Origin: Candidatus Pacearchaeota archaeon
GTDB lineage: Archaea; Nanobdellota; Nanobdellia; Pacearchaeales; GW2011-AR1
Reading direction: 5' to 3'
DNA length: 9,780 bases
Assembly: GCA_018304205.1 (NCBI GenBank)
Contig: JAGVWR010000009.1
Location: 1 to 9,780 of the forward strand
In this document: positions 1 to 6,193 of the stretch, piece after piece
How the letters are laid out: every line of letters starts with the position of its first letter
Numbering within the stretch: the stretch's first letter is position 1
Position numbers and translations under genes: made by a program
The notes under the pieces: model-generated
Database searches by the model: none
Seen by the model: only the letters and a program-made list of their open reading frames with translations
What the model was told of the DNA's origin: nothing

Positions 1-54
1 CCTGAAGGAATTGAAATATTAGCTGGTAAAAAAGGCGATAAATTAGAACTTTAA
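1..54 (+). CDS. C-terminal end of an unidentified protein (partial)
   Basis: Frame 1 is open from the window edge to a TAA at 52-54 and gives 17 residues, PEGIEILAGKKGDKLEL. The other two forward frames hit stops within the first 21 bases, so this is the likely coding frame. The tail is too short to assign to a family. The following 100 bases contain no gene and lead into the eL41 promoter. Confidence 0.5.
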   Translation, partial: PEGIEILAGKKGDKLEL

Positions 55-115
55 ATTCTCTAAGCTCTTCTCATAAATTATATAGTTTTCCACTAAATAT
101 TCCTGAATCAAAAAG

Positions 116-124
116 CTTTATAAA
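116..124 (+). promoter_or_regulatory. TATA box for the eL41 unit
   Basis: The sequence CTTTATAAA is preceded by an A-rich BRE-like stretch (AAAAAG). It is centred about 34 bases before the ATG at 154, which predicts a transcript with only a few bases of leader. Confidence 0.55.
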
Positions 125-153
125 GCAATTTTTCCAGATAAACTAATCACAAA

Positions 154-270
154 ATGAAAAGGTCATCAAGACGTTGGAAGAAAAAAGGGCAAATGCGTTG
201 GAAATGGCAGCGCAAACGCCTAAAGAAAGAAAAAAGAAAGAGAAGATTACATAGAGCAAGGTCTGCTTAA
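154..270 (+). CDS. rpl41e: Ribosomal protein eL41 (L41e), 38 aa, too short for usual ORF cut-offs
   Basis: This tiny, highly basic protein is almost entirely Arg, Lys and Trp. From its internal Met (ATG at 193) the last 25 residues, MRWKWQRKRLKKEKRKRR and then LHRARSA, match the 25-residue eukaryotic L41e pattern (MRAKW, then Arg/Lys-rich, ending RxRSx) residue for residue in length and in most positions. eL41 is a single helix at the ribosomal subunit interface, present in eukaryotes and some archaea. I chose the ATG at 154 because the TATA box lies about 34 bases upstream; starting at 193 would give the canonical 25-residue form, and the 13 extra residues are also basic. The next gene starts one base after the stop, so the two are probably co-transcribed. 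The family call rests on pattern and length, since so short a basic peptide can match by chance. Confidence 0.72.
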   Translation: MKRSSRRWKKKGQMRWKWQRKRLKKEKRKRRLHRARSA

Positions 271-271
271 A

Positions 272-553
272 ATGCAAGCTAATTACCCTCAATCAACAGG
301 CAGTTTAACAATAACTCCTTATCAGTTTCCAAGCCCACAAAGCCAAGGAGATTCTTATTCAAAACAACTTATTGACCCTGGAAAACAAGCTCTAAGATAC
401 ATAAGGAACATGATGGACTCTCTCGCAGAAAGGGTCTCAGATGCCTACGAATCTGTAAGAAGAAAAACACGAGAAAAAATATCAGATAGACCTATTTTAG
501 CTTCTGCTGTTCAATCAAGATATTTAGAAAATACTCCAAACAGAGTCCATTGA
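272..553 (+). CDS. Hypothetical 93-aa protein downstream of eL41
   Basis: The start ATG lies one base after the eL41 stop codon, so this is very probably the second gene of that unit. The N-terminal third (residues 1-30) is rich in Gln, Ser, Pro and Tyr and looks disordered. Residues about 32-75 are charged and likely helical, with repeated Arg/Lys and Glu/Asp (QALRYIRNMMDSLAERVSDA and so on). There is no signal peptide, membrane segment or cysteine, and I do not recognise a family. The co-directional one-base spacing makes it a real gene rather than a chance frame, but its role is unknown. Confidence 0.6.
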   Translation: MQANYPQSTGSLTITPYQFPSPQSQGDSYSKQLIDPGKQALRYIRNMMDSLAERVSDAYESVRRKTREKISDRPILASAVQSRYLENTPNRVH

Positions 554-587
554 AATAAAAACAATTCATTAATCTTTGAATCATAAA

Positions 588-596
588 ATTTAAATA
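588..596 (+). promoter_or_regulatory. TATA box for the 618-884 gene
   Basis: ATTTAAATA is centred about 26 bases before the ATG at 618, the spacing expected for a leaderless archaeal transcript. Confidence 0.55.
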
Positions 597-617
597 CCTA
601 TTACTTCATTGAACTAA

Positions 618-884
618 ATGGATGTATTCGGTGATTCTTTTCCTTCAGATATGACTTTAGATGCTAGGATATATTTACTTAGAGAACTTGGTGGAAAATA
701 TTTTGCAGAACATAATTTTTTTGGCCCCACAATTGATTTGCGCACTGCGAAAAGGATGAGGGATGATAAATTGCGAATCAGACGTGAAACCCAAATGTCT
801 CTTCCAGGTTATAATCCTTATTATGGTTTAACCGAAGACGGAAGAAAAAGATTTGATGAGTTATGTGCACAAAGAAGGCAATAA
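618..884 (+). CDS. Hypothetical 88-aa protein
   Basis: This small soluble protein has its own well-placed TATA box and an ATG at the predicted transcription start. The middle is charged (RTAKRMRDDKLRIRRE). The C-terminal segment LTEDGRKRFDELCAQ resembles the wing/last helix of winged-helix regulators (LTxxGRxxxxEL), but the rest does not show a recognisable helix-turn-helix, so a DNA-binding role is only a guess. It has no signal or membrane segment. The stop codon is embedded in a perfect inverted repeat (882-900). It lies directly before the damaged start of rfcS and is in the same frame, so a rearrangement may have placed it there. Confidence 0.55.
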   Translation: MDVFGDSFPSDMTLDARIYLLRELGGKYFAEHNFFGPTIDLRTAKRMRDDKLRIRRETQMSLPGYNPYYGLTEDGRKRFDELCAQRRQ

Positions 885-900
885 GAATTACTCATTCTTA
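882..900. repeat. Perfect 7-bp inverted repeat (hairpin) at the gene end
   Basis: TAAGAAT at 882-888 and ATTCTTA at 894-900 are exact reverse complements around a 5-base loop, and the left arm begins with the stop codon of the upstream gene. No T-run follows, so it is not a typical intrinsic terminator. It sits 15 bases before the first open codon of the rfcS frame and could be an RNA 3' end or a rearrangement scar. Confidence 0.5.
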
Positions 901-914
901 GCACAATAATGTGA

Positions 915-1799
915 GTCAAATCTCTTGTACAGAGCTTAAATATACCTCACTTCTTATTTGCAGGTCCTGCTGGAACAGGAAAGTCTACTTTAGCATTGAT
1001 TACAGTCAAAACTTTATTCGCAGATACTTGGAAAGAAAATTATCTTGAATTAAACGCCAGCGATGAAAGAGGAATAGATGTTGTAAGACAAAAAGTAAAA
1101 GACTTTGCAAGAACAAAAGCCTTGGGGAGCGTTCCCTTCAAAGTTATATTCCTAGATGAAGCAGACGCTCTTACAAAAGAAGCACAACAGGCGTTAAGAA
1201 GAACTATGGAAAATTACTCCAATACTTGCAGATTTATCTTATCATGTAATTATTCGTCTAGAATCATTGATCCCATACAATCAAGATGTGTAATCTTTAG
1301 ATTTAGATTACTTGAAAAGAAAGATATTGCTACTGTTGCACTACGAATTGCAGAAAAAGAAAATCTTAAGATAGCTGAAAGTGCATTCGAAACATTGTAT
1401 GAAACTTCAGAAGGAGACTGTAGAAGAGCCATAAATCTTCTTCAGGCAACATCCTCCATTTCTCCAGATGTGACTTCAGAAATGCTTACCATGATAACTT
1501 CTGCAGCAAAACCTTCAGATATTAAAATTGTCTTAGATTACGCTCTAACAGGAGATTTTATTCAGTCAAGAGATAAACTTCTAGATGTAATGCTAAGAGA
1601 ATCTGTTTCTGGAACAGATATAATAAAAGCGATTCAAAAAGAAATTTGGAACTTACAAATTGAACCAGAAACGAAGGTGAGATTAACTGAAAAAACAGGC
1701 GAAGTAGAATTTAGAATGATAGAAGGTTCTGATGAATTCGTTCAGCTTCAGTCTTTATTGGCTTCTTTTGTTTTGGCTGGACAGGGTAAACCTGTATAA
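915..1799 (+). CDS. rfcS: Replication factor C small subunit, 5'-truncated (no start codon found)
   Basis: This is an AAA+ subunit of the clamp loader that opens and loads PCNA using ATP. The frame opens after a TGA at 912-914 and reads VKSLVQSLNIPHFLFAGP, then the Walker A box GPAGTGKS (963-986), ELNASDERG, Walker B VIFLDEAD (1143-1166) and the SRC arginine-finger motif (1281-1289). It ends in the RFC collar domain. All are intact. There is no in-frame ATG, GTG or TTG between 915 and the P-loop. The first TTG (996) lies beyond the P-loop and would give a non-ATPase, so it is not a credible start. The family normally begins with about 25 further residues including an EKYRPK-like motif, and these are absent here in every upstream frame. 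The frame has 294 codons versus about 315-330 in the family. It is followed by two tightly coupled genes ending in rfcL. It could be a recent truncation, a split gene or an assembly fault. Confidence 0.85.
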   Translation, partial: VKSLVQSLNIPHFLFAGPAGTGKSTLALITVKTLFADTWKENYLELNASDERGIDVVRQKVKDFARTKALGSVPFKVIFLDEADALTKEAQQALRRTMENYSNTCRFILSCNYSSRIIDPIQSRCVIFRFRLLEKKDIATVALRIAEKENLKIAESAFETLYETSEGDCRRAINLLQATSSISPDVTSEMLTMITSAAKPSDIKIVLDYALTGDFIQSRDKLLDVMLRESVSGTDIIKAIQKEIWNLQIEPETKVRLTEKTGEVEFRMIEGSDEFVQLQSLLASFVLAGQGKPV

Positions 1800-1800
1800 C

Positions 1801-2139
1801 ATGGGCATTCAAATTGAATTCAATCCAGATCTCGCATTAAGAAAATTTGGAACTATTGGGAGACTAGAGGAAGAATGTATTCCAGAAAAACTAGATGAAG
1901 GAAAAACTTACAAGTTTCTCAAAGAAGGACAAAGAAATTATTGGCTAAATGGAGAAATACCTCTTTTAGAAACCTCTGGAAATCAACAATTAAGTAGACC
2001 TATTGCAAGTATTTACATTATCGAAGCGACACATTTTGTTAAAGATAATAAAATCTTTACAAGAGGAAAATATAAAATTAAAGAAATATTTAATGTTTAC
2101 AATAGCAAAATAAATTTTGAAAGTTATAAAAGAATATGA
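1801..2139 (+). CDS. Unnamed 112-aa protein between rfcS and rfcL
   Basis: The ATG at 1801 comes one base after the rfcS stop, and its TGA overlaps the rfcL start (ATGA), so it is almost certainly translated as part of the clamp-loader operon. An earlier in-frame start inside rfcS is unlikely. The protein is a soluble alpha/beta mix with no cysteine-rich, membrane or nucleotide-binding motif except a single Cys near residue 26. Notable stretches are EEECIPEKLDEGKTYKFLKE, QRNYWLNGEIPLLET and IASIYIIEATHF, which read like a small beta-barrel or beta-sandwich fold. I do not recognise a family. The position suggests a role with the clamp loader or PCNA, but this is inference from location only. 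Confidence 0.75.
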   Translation: MGIQIEFNPDLALRKFGTIGRLEEECIPEKLDEGKTYKFLKEGQRNYWLNGEIPLLETSGNQQLSRPIASIYIIEATHFVKDNKIFTRGKYKIKEIFNVYNSKINFESYKRI

Positions 2140-3305
2140 CCCTAAATCATGAAAGTTTAGTTGAAAAATATCGTCCAAAAAGATTTAGTGAAATATTCGG
2201 ACAAGACCTTGCGATTTCTCAACTAAAAACGTTCATTGAAGAGTTTCCAAAAAGAAAAGCTCTTGTTCTCCATGGCCCTGCAGGGACAGGAAAAACTTCC
2301 ATTGTACTTGCAGCAGCAAAAGAATATAATCTAGAAATCCTCGAACTAAATTCTTCAGATCTAAGAAATAGAGCGCAATTAGAAGAAAGACTTAAACCTG
2401 CAACAGAACAGCAATCTTTGTTTAAAAAAGGTAAAATAATACTCATGGACGAAGTAGATGGCGTTACCGGAACAGATATTGGAGGAATTCCAGAACTAGT
2501 AAAACTCATTGGATCTACAAGATATCCTATAATAATGACCTGTAATGACGTCTGGCAAAGCAAATTATCTCCAGTAAGAGCCAAATCCAAAGTAGTTGAA
2601 TTAAAACCTCTTCCAATAATAAAAATAAGCCAAATTCTTCAATTAATTTCAGAAAAAGAAGGATTGAAAGAGAACCCTTATTTTCTTAATCAAATTGCAA
2701 TAAAATCGCAAGGAGATTTAAGAGCCGCTCTAAATGATTTACAATCTTATTCAGGATCAGAGTCAATAGTAGATGTAAATGAGAAAAGAGACGTGGAAGA
2801 AAGTATATTCAATATACTAAGGAGAATATTCAAGGAGAGAGAACCTTTTCTCGATTTATTTGACACTACTTCTTTATCAATAGATGAAATATTTCTCTGG
2901 ATAGAAGAAAACGTGCCTAAAGAGTATAAAGGAGAAACATTAGCAAGAGCATATCATGCACTAGGAAAAGCTGATGTCTTTAGAGGAAGAATATACAGAA
3001 ATCAATCATGGAGATTCTTAATATATCAAAATATCTTTCAAAGTGCAGGAATTTCTTTTGCAAAAAAAACCACTATTGGGGGTTTCACAAAATACGAACG
3101 CCCAAAAAGAGTTTTAAAAATATGGCTTCATAATCAAAAAACATTGAAAAAGAAAACAATTGCTAAAAAATATGCAAAATTCGTCCATTGCTCAACAAAA
3201 AGAGCAATGAGAGACTTTGAATTACTAAAACCAATTTTAAAGAAAGACTCTGTCCAAAAACACCTTCAACTCTCTGACGAAGAAATTGAGTTTTTAAATA
3301 AGTAA
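2136..3305 (+). CDS. rfcL: Replication factor C large subunit
   Basis: This is the large AAA+ subunit of the archaeal clamp loader, which pairs with RfcS to load PCNA. The N-terminus carries the family motif EKYRPKRFSEIFGQ (residues 10-23), then Walker A GPAGTGKT (47-54), ELNSSDLRNR (70-79), Walker B IILMDEVD (101-108) and sensor 1 IIMTCND (132-138). GDLRAALNDLQ (193-203) is the sensor 2 region. The SRC arginine-finger motif of small subunits is absent, as expected for the large one. At 389 residues it is somewhat shorter than the usual 400-500. The Lys-rich C-terminus ends EEIEFLNK, and I see no QxxLxxFF-type PCNA-interacting box, which most archaeal RfcL carry at the extreme C-terminus. Its start overlaps the preceding stop (ATGA). 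It converges on the pilin-like gene with a 13-base gap. Confidence 0.95.
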   Translation: MTLNHESLVEKYRPKRFSEIFGQDLAISQLKTFIEEFPKRKALVLHGPAGTGKTSIVLAAAKEYNLEILELNSSDLRNRAQLEERLKPATEQQSLFKKGKIILMDEVDGVTGTDIGGIPELVKLIGSTRYPIIMTCNDVWQSKLSPVRAKSKVVELKPLPIIKISQILQLISEKEGLKENPYFLNQIAIKSQGDLRAALNDLQSYSGSESIVDVNEKRDVEESIFNILRRIFKEREPFLDLFDTTSLSIDEIFLWIEENVPKEYKGETLARAYHALGKADVFRGRIYRNQSWRFLIYQNIFQSAGISFAKKTTIGGFTKYERPKRVLKIWLHNQKTLKKKTIAKKYAKFVHCSTKRAMRDFELLKPILKKDSVQKHLQLSDEEIEFLNK

Positions 3306-3318
3306 TTTAACGCTTAAA

Positions 3319-4431
3319 TCAGAAGTATATAATCCCAATATTCTCTAAAGTTGTATCATAATCAGTCTCTACTTTTTTATCTGTCCAGAAATAAATAACA
3401 TCTCCAACATTAACACTTGTTGTATTAGTTATATTCGCTGAAAATCCATTTGAAAAACTATTAAAGTAAAGTTGTTCAGAATTCTTATAAATAGAATAGT
3501 TTATCCCATCCCCAACACCATTATCTCCATCTCTTATGCTCACATTAATTACAATATTTCCTGGAATGCTAACATTCCATGCTCTTACGGCATCATAATT
3601 TGGAGCTGGATGTGAATATGTCTGACCAAGAATGCCATCTGCAGATCCTCCCCAAGCGGGACCTGTCCATTGTAAAAGACTATACACTCCTGTTGACAAA
3701 CTTCTTCTATAATAATACCAGTTATTTTCGCCTTGTGTCCCAAATGAAAATTCAGCCTGTGAATTAAACATAACAATTTGGCAACTCCCAACAACACAAA
3801 CTCCCGTTGAACAACTTGTCCCATCAATTTTATTTCCTAATTCTGTACAAGTTCCCCATGTCCCTGCAGAACAAGTTTGTTGATAATTTTTACATTCATT
3901 TGATCCAGAACATGATTGTGTCTCACTACCAGTACAAGAAGGAGCAGGTGAAGCTAAAATACTGCCTTCTTCATCGCCTTTTATTTTGTAACTCACCGCC
4001 TCATTTCCAATTATTTCATTTCCATCTTTATTCAAAACAATTGGAGCAACTGCAATTCTTTTTATACTTGTTAAGTTATGCTCATACAGTTTAATGTTAA
4101 TTGTTTTACTTCCTAGTTCGTTTATGCTTCCATCAATCCTTTTTACAACTCTATTTCCTTCATTATCTTCTATTATAACATTAACTGCTTCTAGCTCTGC
4201 TTCTCCAGCACTTCTAGTCAATTTAAACGTAATATTATTATCTTCTGTAATTACCACATTTTTACTAGGAATTGAAAAACCAACATTAAAAACACCAGTA
4301 TCTATTTTAGCGCTATTATCAAGAATAAATACTCTTACAAACGCCCAAACAATAATAACGGCTGCTAAAACAAGTAATATCAACAAGACAGTTGTAACAA
4401 CATCGCTTAAACCTCTCTTTTTCATAATCAT
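3319..4431 (-). CDS. Pilin-like secreted protein: class III signal, cysteine-rich module, beta-sandwich domain
   Basis: The N-terminus, KKRGLSDVVTTVLLILLVLA and onward, is an archaeal type IV pilin/archaellin-type signal: basic residues, Gly at the presumed prepilin-peptidase site (after Gly7), then a hydrophobic helix to about residue 37. Residues 45-155 look like a beta-rich domain. Residues 166-217 hold eight cysteines (166, 174, 180, 187, 195, 207, 212, 217), including QTCSAGTWGTCTE, a module likely held by disulfides. Residues about 222-370 form a beta-sandwich with TQGENNWYYY, HPAPNYDAVRAW, SIRDGDNGVGDG and NVGDVIYFWTD. The TQGxNxWYY and HPxxxDAVRxW signatures recall domains seen in bacterial secreted, carbohydrate-associated proteins, so surface glycan binding is possible. 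The start could equally be the ATG two codons later (MKKRG). It lies 31 bases downstream of the superoxide dismutase gene and may be read from the same transcript. Confidence 0.85.
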   Translation of the reverse strand: MIMKKRGLSDVVTTVLLILLVLAAVIIVWAFVRVFILDNSAKIDTGVFNVGFSIPSKNVVITEDNNITFKLTRSAGEAELEAVNVIIEDNEGNRVVKRIDGSINELGSKTINIKLYEHNLTSIKRIAVAPIVLNKDGNEIIGNEAVSYKIKGDEEGSILASPAPSCTGSETQSCSGSNECKNYQQTCSAGTWGTCTELGNKIDGTSCSTGVCVVGSCQIVMFNSQAEFSFGTQGENNWYYYRRSLSTGVYSLLQWTGPAWGGSADGILGQTYSHPAPNYDAVRAWNVSIPGNIVINVSIRDGDNGVGDGINYSIYKNSEQLYFNSFSNGFSANITNTTSVNVGDVIYFWTDKKVETDYDTTLENIGIIYF

Positions 4432-4462
4432 ATAGGTTGAATCATGATTAAAAACTTATTGA

Positions 4463-5074
4463 TTAGGCTTTCTTTTCATATAATTCATTAACCCTTTCCC
4501 AATTCACAACATTCCACCAATTTTCAACATACCCTTTTCTATCAGAATTCCATTTAATGTAATACGCGTGTTCCCAGACATCTAGTCCAAGCAAAGGAGT
4601 CTTGCCTCCCATTATTGGAGAATCCTGATTTCCAGTTGAATAGATCTCCAGTTCATCTCCATTCAAAACAAGCCAAGCCCATCCAGATCCAAATCTAGCA
4701 AGTGCTGCTTCACTAAATTTTTTCTTAAACTCATCAAAACTTCCAAACTCCTTCTTAATCGCCTCTGCTATTTTTCCCTTTAGTTCCCTTTTCTTTTTAT
4801 CAGGAGTTATTATATTCCAAAAAAAAGAGTGATTAAAATGCCCCCCTCCATGATTAATTACGGCCGTCTTAATTTCTATAGGAACAGAATTAATATTTTT
4901 CAATATTTCATTAATTTCTTTCTTAGCTAGATCTGGATATTTACCAAGAGCATCATTCAATTTTTGCACATATGTAGCATGATGTTTTGAATGATGTATT
5001 TCCATAGTTTTAGAATCTATGTAAGGCTCCAAATCATCATACGCATAAGGTAAGTTAGGTAATTCAAAAGTCAT
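4463..5074 (-). CDS. sodA: Superoxide dismutase, Mn-type
   Basis: This converts superoxide to oxygen and hydrogen peroxide. The 203 residues match the full Fe/Mn family length. The opening FELPNLPYAYDDLEPYID is the family N-terminus. The four metal ligands are visible: His27 (MEIHHSKHH), His82 (GGGHFNHSFFW), and Asp165 and His169 (DVWEHAYY). GGGHFNHS together with Gln150 in GNQDSPIMGG (an active-site Gln in this segment marks MnSOD, whereas FeSOD carries it after the second ligand helix) points to manganese or cambialistic use. No signal peptide is present, so it acts in the cytoplasm. It starts 11 bases after the Dsb-like gene, implying one operon, although a weak TATA-like stretch (about 5093-5102) could give it its own promoter. 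It is strikingly similar to bacterial SodA, so lateral acquisition is plausible. Confidence 0.96.
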   Translation of the reverse strand: MTFELPNLPYAYDDLEPYIDSKTMEIHHSKHHATYVQKLNDALGKYPDLAKKEINEILKNINSVPIEIKTAVINHGGGHFNHSFFWNIITPDKKKRELKGKIAEAIKKEFGSFDEFKKKFSEAALARFGSGWAWLVLNGDELEIYSTGNQDSPIMGGKTPLLGLDVWEHAYYIKWNSDRKGYVENWWNVVNWERVNELYEKKA

Positions 5075-5085
5075 TTTAATTATGT

Positions 5086-6036
5086 TTAAGCATTTAATTC
5101 AGAATCAATGATTTGCTTGAATACCGAATAAGGTTGTGCCCCTTCAACTCGAACTCCGTTAATAAAGAATCCTGGTGTTCCGCTAACTCCTAAACTAGAT
5201 CCATATGCTAAATTTGCCTGTACTTCATCAGCAAATTCATTAGAATCTAAACATGCGTCAAACTTAGCTCCATTTGCTCCAAGTTCTCTGGCCCACTTTT
5301 TATAATTTTCAATACTCAATGCCTGCTGATTCTGATACAACTTATCGTGCATCTTAAAGTATCCAGAATCTCCCTTTTGTGCTCCAAAACATCTTGCTGC
5401 TTCTGCTGCCTTTTGAGCATTTGGATGGAAACTAAGTGGATAATCCATGAATATTAACTTTGCTTTTCCTGTATCAATATAATTTTTTACCAATTGTGGA
5501 TATGTTTCACTAAAATGTCTTCCACAATAAGGACATTCATAATCGGAAAACTCAACTATTGTTACCTGCGCATTAACATCTCCAAGAACGGGCGAGTCGC
5601 CTGTTTCAACAGTCACTCTCTCTCCAGTATTTGTTGGAGTGTCAGTGCCAGCAGCATCTCCAGTACCTTCCACAGCGGTGCCAGACAACGGAACAGGATC
5701 AACTATCAAATATTTTCCATCGAGTGTTACAAAAACAGGAACCTCATCACCATTATAATTAACAACTACTTTATACAATTGCCCTTCTCTATCAGAAGAA
5801 ACTAAACTTGCACTTCCTTGACCTTGAGAATTAATAAAATTAACTAAACTTTCTCCAGCCACACTAGCAGATATGCCTCCAGTGCCCCCTCTTCCGAAAA
5901 CTAATACTAAAACTAATACTACTGCTATGACAACACTAGACAAAATCCATGGATTTTTCCTAACTGCCGCAACATTGAATATCTTTCCAATTGGAATTTC
6001 AACAACATCTCTTTTTTCAGATTTATCTTTTTCCAT
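5086..6036 (-). CDS. Membrane-anchored DsbA-like thiol:disulfide oxidoreductase
   Basis: Residues 1-28 are cytoplasmic, followed by one membrane helix (about 29-48, NPWILSSVVIAVVLVLVLVF), so the rest faces outward. Residues about 56-115 form a small domain (YKVVVNYNGDEVPVFVTLDG) resembling the N-terminal domain seen in DsbC-like proteins. A low-complexity Gly/Thr/Asp linker runs about 116-145. The thioredoxin fold follows with FSDYECPYCGRHF (CPYC at 168-171) and the cis-proline loop SGTPGFF (Pro288). The Dsb insertion carries extra cysteines at 216 and 262 that could form a second disulfide. The CxxC with an upstream Glu and the SGTPGFF loop place it in the DsbA/Thioredoxin_4 group, which oxidises secreted thiols. 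It heads the minus-strand unit with sodA and the cysteine-rich pilin-like gene, a likely substrate. A TATA box is about 26 bases upstream of the ATG. Confidence 0.92.
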   Translation of the reverse strand: MEKDKSEKRDVVEIPIGKIFNVAAVRKNPWILSSVVIAVVLVLVLVFGRGGTGGISASVAGESLVNFINSQGQGSASLVSSDREGQLYKVVVNYNGDEVPVFVTLDGKYLIVDPVPLSGTAVEGTGDAAGTDTPTNTGERVTVETGDSPVLGDVNAQVTIVEFSDYECPYCGRHFSETYPQLVKNYIDTGKAKLIFMDYPLSFHPNAQKAAEAARCFGAQKGDSGYFKMHDKLYQNQQALSIENYKKWARELGANGAKFDACLDSNEFADEVQANLAYGSSLGVSGTPGFFINGVRVEGAQPYSVFKQIIDSELNA

Positions 6037-6056
6037 TCTCTACTATAAAAGCCTTC

Positions 6057-6067
6057 CTTTAAAAACT
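6057..6067 (-). promoter_or_regulatory. TATA box for the dsbA-like/sodA unit
   Basis: Read on the minus strand this is AGTTTTTAAAG, centred about 26 bases before the ATG at 6036. The predicted transcript is leaderless. Confidence 0.55.
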
Positions 6068-6182
6068 TTTGGAAAGATAATTCAAATTTATACATCAAGA
6101 GAATGATGTGCCTCTCAGGCTTTGGATTCTCAAGAACTAAAACAACACGCTATGGAGTTTAGAATATAGTTCTTAACACATA

Positions 6183-6193
6183 AGTTTAATAAA
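6183..6193 (+). promoter_or_regulatory. TATA-like box for the HerA-like gene
   Basis: AGTTTAATAAA lies about 36 bases before the ATG at 6224, predicting a leader of roughly 10 bases with no Shine-Dalgarno sequence. Confidence 0.45.

Noticed and set aside
935..944. TATA-like CTTAAATATA as a promoter for a shortened RfcS
   Set aside because: It lies inside the coding frame for conserved residues and would yield a product without the ATP-binding loop; A/T-rich stretches are common here.
884..990. An intein interrupting rfcS
   Set aside because: Known RFC inteins sit at the P-loop. Here the P-loop is continuous, and no intein splicing blocks or endonuclease domain are encoded upstream.
996..1799. 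TTG at 996 as the true rfcS start
   Set aside because: It lies after the Walker A box, while clear RFC homology (NIPHFLFAGPAGTGKST) continues upstream in the same frame to 915.
1732..1800. Upstream extension of the 1801 gene into rfcS
   Set aside because: The extra residues only translate the rfcS tail in another frame; the ATG one base after the rfcS stop is the natural start.
3579..4435. Plus-strand reading frames opposite the pilin-like gene
   Set aside because: They are antisense shadows with Leu/Ile/Ser-rich compositions, no promoter and no family features, while the minus-strand frame has a coherent domain order.
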